From Chrysomallon squamiferum (taxonomy: Eukaryota; Mollusca; Gastropoda; Neomphalida; Peltospiridae), in contig CM022677.1 of the NCBI GenBank assembly GCA_012295275.1, positions 7,528,722 to 7,590,899 on the forward strand: DNA of 62,178 nt. The letters run 5' to 3'. The notes beneath the pieces are model-generated. The model saw nothing but the letters and a program-made list of their open reading frames with translations, did no database searches and had not been told where the DNA came from. The translations under genes and the position numbers were made by a program. Of this stretch, positions 53,465 to 62,178 are shown piece after piece (position 1 is the first letter of the stretch; every line of letters starts with the position of its first letter).

Positions 53465-54033
53465 CAGACTGTGAAACAGAGGACGGAGCCGACCTGTTCA
53501 GACTCCTCACTTGTACGCACGGAAAGGTGGGATTAAGGCAGACAGCGGACGCTCGAACCTGGAATTTTAAGCACTTGACTTGGCTGCGGAATACAGGACG
53601 GAACCGGACCAACTGACCTGCTCAGGCATGTGTATTTGTGTGTGTGTGTGTGTATGTGTGTGTGTTTCTGTGTGTTTGTGTGTGTGTGTGTGTGAATGTG
53701 TGTGTTTCTGTGTGTGTGTGTGTGTGTGTTGTGTGTGTGTGCGTGTGTGTTTGACATATCTAAACGATACAAACTTGGTCTTGATGACAGACTGTGAAAC
53801 AGAGGATGGAACCAACCTGTTCAGACTCCTCACTTGTACGCACGGAAAGGTGGGATTGAGGCAGACAGCGGACGCTCGAACCTGGAATTTTAAGCACTTG
53901 ACTTGGCTGCGGAATACAGGACGGAACCGGACCAACTGACCTGCTCAGGCATGTGTATTTGTGTGTGTGTGTGTGTGTGTATGTGTGTGTGTTTCTGTGT
54001 GTTTGTGTGTGTGTGTGTGTGAATGTGTGTGTG

Positions 54034-54075
<42 letters not shown>

Positions 54076-54140
54076 GAAAACACTGCTGTAAGGTAACACA
54101 TCTGTATTTTACAGGTAGGACACATCTAAACGATACAAAC
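53465..54140. repeat. 323-bp tandem duplication with (GT)n core
   Basis: Two units (from 53465 and 53788) each run from CAGACTGTGAAACAGAGG through CAGCGGACGCTCGAACCTGG to CTGCTCAGGCATGTGTATTT and a GT-rich tract. A third partial start lies at 54151. An inverted single copy sits in C at 59385-59850. Confidence 0.9.
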
Positions 54141-54564
54141 TTGGTCTTGATGACAGACTGTGAATGTGCATGGACGTGAAGCATTTGACGGGAGACCTCG
54201 AGCAGCTGTTGGAGAAATGGGTTGTTTTGTTGTTTTCTTATTAAATTTATATGTCCAGTTTTTAAACTCGGAACAAGCAAGGTATGCAGACCTGGACATG
54301 CAGGTTGTACAAATGGATCAGATGTTTTAATTCATGGTGGAATGAGTGGGAAAACTAACTGTGTCTGTAGTGAATCTTTCTGACGGGCATATGAGTGTAC
54401 GCAAAGATGCCAGATCTCGCCAAGCAAAACTAAACTTTGTTATTAATCAAATAAATTGAAGAATCATGGATATACAATCAGATTTTATTTAAATTGTTTT
54501 TTAATATTTCTTAATTAATCTGAACTCAGGTTTTGGTTATTTGTTTGAATGTTTTAGAAAAGGA

Positions 54565-54597
<33 letters not shown>

Positions 54598-54910
54598 TTG
54601 TTTATTTATTTATTTTTTTGTTTTAATATTTAATCATATCAAAATATACCTATTTGTATCAAAATGTATTTGTCTAATTTGCTACAATTTAGCCATATAT
54701 TAACCTTTTAATTAACGGTTCTATTTTTTAAAATCTTCAGAACATGAAATATGTATTATAATTTTCTGCAAGTGTAAATACATACATTTAATTCTGTCTG
54801 TGAGGAAATGTAAAATTATACTATTTAGAATGTTCTGAATAGGAATGTGTGAATAAAATGTGAAAAAAAATAACTCAATATGTTCTTCCTGAAATGTACG
54901 CAGCAAACAC
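54141..54910. other. B-specific spacer, no gene
   Basis: Unmatched in A. (ATT)n at 54567-54597. No coding region recognised. Confidence 0.5.
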
Positions 54911-55073
54911 ACAGAAACATATTTCATATATCAATTCATGTCTTTTGTTTATTGAGACTATTGAAGTAAAGATTAATAAAGCGTAACTTTTATATTACTG
55001 ACTGTCACGCAGAAAGAAAACAGAAATAATAGCGAATAAAAAACACCAAAAGAATAACGTTAGGAACAACGCC

Positions 55074-55125
<52 letters not shown>

Positions 55126-55664
55126 TACATAATACATAATTTAAAATGTATTTGTGATGTGATTTCATATCATTAAATTTATTATTATCATTTTGTGTTT
55201 TGCTGTTTTATACTGTGGCTTTTTAAACTTATATTATTTTCAGTTGTTGTTATTATCAGTGTTACTTTTTCATTATCTGTATTATTGTTGTTGTTGTTGT
55301 TTGTTGTTGTTGGTGTTGTTAGGTAATTTTCAGTTTAGAAAATAAAGGTTGACTACAGTTAACAATATCCTGAATTCAGAAACAAAAAATATAAATTAGT
55401 CTGAGTTTGACCAACTACTCGGAGCGAGTTTTTACAGTGTTAACAGTTACTAATTGTTAGTAACTTTCTCCACCTTACAAAGAAAAATTAAACCGTTAGT
55501 TAACTGAGTCAAACCTGAAATTATAGCTCGACCAACTCATTTATCATTATTATTACTATGACCGTTGCTGTTGTTGTTACGAGAGGCTGAGAAATACAGT
55601 TAATGTTATAACCGTCTCATTAGCTTAAACAATAAAACAATAAAATTCTCTGTGCTTGCAAGTT

Positions 55665-56062
55665 ATTATTTTATTGTTTTGCGGAGACCGTCACGGATCG
55701 TAAGAAAACAACAATGACTAAATATCTTAGGCTGCTGTTTTATCATCTGGTTACGTGATAATAGCGAATTACTTGGTCAAACATTACAGCCGGTAGCTCA
55801 GTATCTCAGTGGGTTTTACGACTCCAGAGATCTTGAAGGATGACTGGGGTCAGAGAAGAAATTTGAAATTTGAAATGTGACTATCACGATGTGTAAGGCA
55901 TTCAGTTAGTCGACAAAGTATACTGCGTACGAGTTCCACTCCTCTTGCATAGGTGTAATAATATATAGCGTTACTATATTTTCATCAACCAAAGACAGTA
56001 CAATAGAAATCTGTATTCACTATGACTATACGTCTTTATTTATTCCGACTGCCAAATCAAGT
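55665..56062. other. Unique junction between copies B and C
   Basis: About 400 bp with no match in A. 55790-55870 holds GCCGGTAGCTCAGT and CTCAGTGGG, with GAGTTCCACTCC near 55930, reminiscent of pol III A and B boxes of a decayed tRNA-derived SINE. Not a functional tRNA by eye. Confidence 0.4.
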
Positions 56063-57991
56063 TGAATCAGTCCCTTGCTCCAACTAACTCGAGCGTGCAT
56101 ACAGAAGAAAAGACGAAACATGCTGTGTAACTTTGGGCTTTAAAAGACGAGTTTACAGATATCACTGAGGTATCCAGTTTAGTAGCTAATCACTTTTTTG
56201 AGATATCAGTTACTATGTGTTGTTGTTTGTACGTAGCAGTAGTATTTATAGTTGACTTTTATTAGTAGATAGAAAGATATTAGTTTCAGAACGCGATATT
56301 ATTTCACCTGATACAGCTTAACAAATCATATTACAACACACGTATTGTCTGTTTTTCTTTTAATTTATTTATTTATTTATTTATTATTTGTTTGTTTGTT
56401 TTTTTAAAAGCTAATTTATCAAATATATATTTACATATAAAATAAAACATTAAAAAAAAAAAAAGATTCGAAGGTTTTCGTTAAAATGACGTTCTCTTTC
56501 AGAACTGATTTACTTTTACCAAAAATCTATAAATTGTCAGTTTGTGCTGAATGAAGACACGCTTCAGGTTAACTGACATTTAAATCTGCACAAAAGTTGG
56601 ACTAACCTAAACCTAACCAAAACCTAACCAAAATGCTAACCATACTGAAACTCCTCATATGATTTTCCAGGTCTTGCAGATTTTTCGGCTAACCCTGGGC
56701 ATAAACCTTACTCATAACAGTGTGATAAAATTAAGGATGTTTTGAAATAAATCTAACCAAATCATTTCCTATCACGTAACAATGTTTCCAAATAAACTAA
56801 AGAAAACATATTTTGATAAATGTATATTTAAATCAGCTAACTTTAACCCACATTGAAAAATTTACTAAAATAACTTTATTTTTTTTCCGCAATATTTAAA
56901 TCACAACATGTTTTATAATGCATTTAACATTTCTATAAGCAGTAAAAAATTTAAAAACTGGACTTCATTTGTATCAGGAACTGAAGTTTCCATTAATTAA
57001 TACTGAATATCAATTAGTTTTAGTCATAATAATTATAAGCTTCTCAGAGTTATAGCCTTTGTTTATATAAAAATGTGTTCTCAAGCCAGTCAGTCAATGA
57101 ATTCATCTTTATTCATTTCACTTCCATCATTAATTCCAGTTTAATCATTCCGTCAACAAGAGATAACGTTCTTCAGACGATCTAGTACACACTCCAGTTG
57201 TTTCATTTCTTTGTCGCTGTTTTCTGAACTTGATCTTTTCCATCTTCTTGTTTGTTACAAGCCAGTCTGTTATATGTAACATGGATAACGATACATCATC
57301 TGACCAGTCTGTTACATATAATATAGACAGTGTTACATCACAGGACCAATCGGATACATGTAATATTGACATCCTTTTTTTCTGGGGGTCGCTTTTTTTT
57401 TCTTTTTTCTTTTTTGTTTAAATCTTTAATTAATTAATTAATTAATTTGATCATTCTACTGTTTGTAATGAATTCTTAATTCATAACAAAATAATATATA
57501 TCCAAAAAAAAAAAAAAATAATTAATTAAAATATAAAAAATAATATTATGTTTCTGAAATCAGGATAAAAAGATCTACAGTTATAATTAACTGTAGTCAA
57601 CCTTTATTTCCTAAACTTATAATTACTTTTGAGTACCTAACAACACCGCCAACAACAAACAACAACAACAACAACAATAATATAGACAACTTGCAAGTAC
57701 AAAGAATTTTATTGTTGCTGTTGTTGTATACACACTTTAAAACAATGAGACTGTTATAACCTTAACTGTATTTCTCAGCCTCTCGTAACAACAACAGCGA
57801 CGGTCATAGTAATAATAATGATAAATGAGTTGGACGAGCTATAATTTCTGAATTGACTCTGTTAACTAACGGTTTAATTTCTGCTATATTAGAAATAGCT
57901 GAATAATTATTTGTTATAAAAAAATAACGTACTGTTGTTAGTGAAATGAGAAAGATCTCGTCTCCCCATTCGGTATCGAATAAACAGTAAG

Positions 57992-58078
57992 GAACACTGT
58001 ATAACACTGTATAACACTGTATAACGCTGTGTAACGCTGTATAACACTGTATAACGCTGTATAACGCTGTATAACGTT
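57992..58078. repeat. 10-bp minisatellite (copy C)
   Basis: About 8 units of CACTGTATAA/CGCTGTATAA, against about 19 in A. Confidence 0.9.
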
Positions 58079-58178
58079 TGTAAGGTGGGGAAAGTTACTA
58101 ACAATTAGTAATTGTTAACAGTGTAACAACTCGCTCCGAGTAGTTGGCCAAACTCAGACTCATTTATTTTGTTAATAA

Positions 58179-58181
<3 letters not shown>

Positions 58182-58239
<58 letters not shown>
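58182..58239. repeat. (GT)n microsatellite (copy C)
   Basis: About 29 units; copy A has only 7 at 24907-24920. Confidence 0.9.
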
Positions 58240-58240
<1 letters not shown>

Positions 58241-59189
58241 ATTTTTGTTTTATTTTAAAAAATCCATAACTTTCGAACAATTTGACTCACAATTTTAAAT
58301 ATTATGTTTCTGAAATCAGGATAAAAAGATTTAAACTTATAGTTAACTGTAGTTAAAATTACTTTTGAGTACCTAACAACACCGCCAACAACAAACAAAC
58401 AACAACAACAACAATAATATAGATAAAGAAAAAGTAACGCTGATAATAACAATAACAGAAAAATAAATAAGTTTAAAAAGCTATGACACAATAAAACAGA
58501 AACAAAATTTAAAATAATAAATTTAACGATATGAAATCATATCACATATAAACTTTAAATATGTGTGTGTGTGTGTGTGTGTATGTGTTAATGTCGCCGT
58601 CGTTGCCGTTGTACCGGCGTTGTTCCTAACGTTATTCCAGTACACTTCATTCTTCCTTTTGGTTTTTTATTCGTTAATATTGTTGCTTTCTTTCCATGTC
58701 CAATTTATACTAAAATATATTATTATTATCTGTGCTAATGCCGCCGTCGTTGCCGTCGTAACGTTCTCGTTATTATCTGCCCGAGACAGATACACATTTA
58801 CAACTTAGAGGAATCCGCGTGACAGTCAGTAATATAAAAATTACGCTTTATTAATCTTGATTCAGTAGTCTCAATAAACAAAAGACATGAACTGATATGT
58901 GGAATGTGTTTCTATTAGTTTGCTGCGTACATTTCAGTAAAAAAATATTGAGTCATTTTTTCACATTCACAGTTTATAAAAGGAGGATTTTATTTTAATA
59001 TGATTAAATAATTTTCATATGATTAAATAAACAAATTTCCATCTTAATCAAATAACGTCCATAAAATACTCAACTATTTATTTTGGGATATTTTCCTTCT
59101 ATGTTTTCTCGGTGATAATATTAAGACAAACCCTTGATTTTAGAATTAATGCTTGGTCTTTAATCAGAAAACTGATATTATAACAATAA

Positions 59190-59229
59190 GTTGAAAAAAA
59201 AAAAAAAAAAAAAAAAAAATAAAAATAAA

Positions 59230-59297
<68 letters not shown>
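59190..59297. repeat. poly(A) and (AAT)n tract (copy C)
   Basis: About 28 A followed by about 22 AAT units, next to the C-specific insertion. Confidence 0.9.
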
Positions 59298-59299
<2 letters not shown>

Positions 59300-59384
59300 T
59301 CCAGAAATAGATAAAGATTAGGAAAAATAACTATAAATAAATATCTCAGTTTTTCAAGAAGTGCAAAATACGTCCATGCAGATA

Positions 59385-59601
59385 CACAGTCTGTCATCAA
59401 GACCAAATTTGTATAAGTTTGATGTCAAACCTGTAAAATACAGATGTGTTACTTTACAGAAGTGTTTTCATTTTTTCACCCACACAGACACAGCGAAACA
59501 CACACACAGTCACACACATGCACACACACAGTCACACACAGACACACACACACACAACTCACACACACACAAACACACACACACACACAGACACACACAC
59601 A

Positions 59602-59651
<50 letters not shown>

Positions 59652-59676
59652 CACACACAGACACACACACACACCG

Positions 59677-59747
<71 letters not shown>

Positions 59748-59850
59748 GAAAAACACACACGTGCCTGAGCAGGTCAGTTGGTCCGGTTCCATCCTATTCC
59801 GCAACCAAGTCAAGTGCTTCAAACTCCAGGTCCGACAAGACAGTTCAAGA
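59385..59850 (-). repeat. Inverted copy of the 323-bp repeat unit in copy C
   Basis: On minus it reads from GACTTGGTTGCGGAATAGGA through CTGCTCAGGCACGTGTG and a long CA/GT-rich core (59472-59760) to AAACTTGGTC-like sequence and GATGACAGACTGTG. Single unit, no 74-bp array, whereas B has two units plus six 74-bp copies. Absent from A. Confidence 0.8.
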
Positions 59851-62178
59851 CAGGGCCTCAGTATCACTTTCACTTTTCATAAACTCTAAAATGATCATTA
59901 ACAAATAAAAGAAAACCTCTCAGTATGTCTTGATGTTAAGCAATACCTATACTTTTGTTTTATTATTATTATTTTTTTTATTATTATTTTTTTTTATGAA
60001 TTTACCAGTCCTCTGATCAAAAACAGTTCTAGGCCTCAGAAAAAGGAAATATTTTATTATCAACGGCTTCAAGGTCATATTTATAATAATGTTGAGCTGT
60101 TAACGTAAGATAGAAGCTTTATATCTCCGCTACACATCTAAATACCAGTATGTTCTTTATACGAAATATTAATTTTAAAATTATAATCTAGCCATTAAAA
60201 TTTAATTTTTAAAATGCTGTGTATAATTATCAATGAAAATTAGGATTTCTTCGGCAATGTTATTAGGTATTGAACTCAGTACACTGATAGTAAAAGTGAA
60301 GCGGTAATATTAACACAGTACACTGAAAAACAAGAACAGTTCTAATCAAACTAACAGAATGGCGTCAAACATCTATAGGAAGCTTCCGTTTTTAATGAAA
60401 AATAACTTAAATTTAAAAAATATATTAAAAACGATATTGTTGACTATTAGAGGAGTGACAAATATGTATTCTGCTCCACTGATTTATTTATATATACTGG
60501 TGGAGAGGTTATAATGTGTAATAAGGAATATAAAATATATTACACTATTCAACTTGCGCTGATGAATGTAATGAAAAAATAAAAAAATAAAATAACATGA
60601 TAATCATGTTTGTTCTCAGCTAATTAGTACAAACTGTCGTGAAATGTTTAAATGTAACCTGTACAATATTAATAAAATATCAGATTAATATTTCTCAACA
60701 TATTTACCTACAAACTGTAAATATCACCGCTGAACCACCAATTCAATCTCACCTTTTTCTTCTTACAGGTAATAATTCTCACCTTTTTCATTTTACAGGT
60801 AATTAAGCTGCTTATTTTCATAACGACGATGTGTTAATATTAACGCCACACCTCTGTTGAGACACTAGTGAGATCTGATATAGATAGTGATGGCGGCGTT
60901 AAAACTGCAAGTGTTATTTTCATAAGGTCGTATGAAGTTAAACAGGTATGTATTTAAAATGTATTTTACACTTGAAATATTAGCAAATAATTAATTATAT
61001 ATGAAGTGATATTTATCTTAATATTTCTAGTTGAGATGTCCAGTGAATATTCAGGAATTAAATATAGCAGCCAGATAAAAATGACATTTCATTAGCAACT
61101 GATATATTAATGTGGTATTTCTCAACGGAATTTGTGTTGTTTTTACTATATCAGGTCAGAATAATGTGTTACTCAGCAAAAATGACGTAGTGTTTTTGTT
61201 AAGACAATGCACTGTTTACACTGATAATTTTAGGCTGATATATTTTTGCACGTCAGCACAGTTTAAATAGTGTTAGATGTTATTAGCTTGATCCACAGAA
61301 TATATTTAATGGCATCCTTAAAGATAACAGTGGATTCTTTAATAGTCGTGTCATTCTGATTGAGGCACATCATGTGATCCAGAAAAAATGTCTATATTTT
61401 TCTTTTTCTTTTATCATGACAGATCCAAAATCTGCTAAAATTCGGTCAGTTGAAGTCTGTCAAATTTAATTAATAAAAGTTAAAAATTATCAAATTTGAA
61501 TTGACGTTTTATTTACTTCCAGAAATAATATTATTAATCTGAAATTCATCAGAATTTTGAGGTGTGTATTAAACAATTTTTATTAGGTATATATTTGTTT
61601 CACAAGCATTATTAAAATTAGAAATAATTTTTATTACTAAAGAATTAGAACGTTTGTGAAGGGAGACAACTGTAACAGAGCATTACCTACAACGTCATTT
61701 AACGATGCGAAATCTTTCATAGGAAAAAAAAAGGAACAAGATATTGTTATACTTGGGATATACATTATTGTGTATACAAAATATGATCGAAAATAGAAAA
61801 AAAGAGTGGGATTCAACGAAATCGTATCTGTTGATACAGCAGAAGAAATCGTTTTCGCAGAAAAACAAAATATGGTTAAAAGAAAAAAGTAAATGACAAT
61901 TTTAAATAATAGCAATAATAATACAACGAGCTCGCTGTCTGTGACAATAGCATTGTTATTATAATCTGTTTTAATAATATTACAGAATACAACTAAATAA
62001 ACTAATTTTTTTCAGAAATTGTCAATGAAAGTGGTAAATAAATAAATAAATAATGGAAAAAAAAAGGCTAAAAGATAAATATCGTTTGTAATAGAAACGG
62101 TGTAGCAGCCAGTGCGGTATCTTTCCATCAGCCTCAAAACAATTGTTAATGAATAACGATATATTATTATTATGTGTG

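Larger units (their letters stand above)
40030..55664 (-). repeat. Segmental duplication, copy B (inverted)
   Basis: Runs as the reverse complement of copy A down to about 24300. Interrupted by a B-specific block at 47600-48060, by a block at 52990-54900 with 74-bp and 323-bp tandem repeats, and by many small indels. Lacks two A/C segments (26975-27370 and 27505-27825). Confidence 0.9.
56063..62178 (+). repeat. Segmental duplication, copy C (direct, runs off the right edge)
   Basis: Direct match to 22661 to about 28232 of copy A, with an extra element at 59340-59870 absent from A. Shares with A, against B, two large segments (60935-61320 and 61440-61775 in C). Confidence 0.92.

Noticed and set aside
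53533-54125. His/Thr-rich frames in (GT)n/(CA)n tracts (also 59361-59908)
   Set aside because: Dinucleotide repeat translations.
55790-55870. Functional tRNA gene
   Set aside because: A-box-like words are present, but no cloverleaf, anticodon arm or proper B-box spacing can be drawn.
22661-62178. Inverted terminal repeats of a giant transposon
   Set aside because: No short target-site duplication, no transposase spanning both arms and a third direct copy; segmental duplication or assembly structure explains it better.

Overview
The window is AT-rich, intron-containing animal DNA, crowded with microsatellites ((GA)n, (CA)n, (ATT)n, (GTA)n, degenerate GATA). The recognisable genes (an SLC5 symporter, a ZDHHC24-like palmitoyltransferase, an MCC-like coiled-coil protein, a RING/TRIM-like protein with a propeller-type C-terminus) and their AG/GT splice sites fit an invertebrate. 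My inference is a mollusc or close lophotrochozoan; no species call is possible. A run of exactly 200 Ns (39479-39678) shows it is a scaffold with an unresolved gap.

Left third (1-22660), the single-copy gene part. (1) 315-4548, minus: the first seven coding exons of an SLC5-family sodium symporter, leaving the window at the left edge. (2) 6645-6930: a short hAT-type non-autonomous element with target-site duplications. (3) 7671-8711: about 18 tandem copies of a 57-bp unit holding a splice acceptor and a start codon, running into a ZDHHC24-like gene (8697-9680, plus) that carries two apparent 1-bp frameshifts and a C-terminus running into a (TAT)n repeat. (4) 10159-12862, plus: the C-terminal exons of an MCC-like gene ending in the PDZ ligand ETSL, with a premature TGA and two segments missing. 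(5) 15756-17667, minus: a two-exon RING/coiled-coil/propeller protein without B-boxes. (6) 20553-21060: a decayed Tigger/pogo element, followed by several copies of a roughly 200-bp dispersed repeat.

Right two thirds (22661-62178), a large rearranged segmental duplication. Copy A (22661-39478, plus) meets the gap. Copy B (about 40030-55664) is its reverse complement, and copy C (56063-62178, running off the right edge) is again in the A orientation. The layout is therefore A(+) B(-) C(+), an inverted triplication or a complex assembly join. The copies differ by substitutions, indels and minisatellite copy number, so they are not simple re-reads of one sequence. A and B hold a hAT-like transposase-related fragment and a series of small exon-like blocks with AG/GT borders that I cannot assign to a family. 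Different blocks are broken in each copy.

The most unusual signal is recurrent tandem duplication of 3' splice-site regions: 57 bp x about 18 at ZDHHC, 46 bp x 2 and 71 bp x 2-3 at two MCC exons, and 30 bp x 2 with AG|GT junctions in copies A, B and C. Several contain acceptor/donor (AG|GT) junctions of the kind used in recursive splicing.
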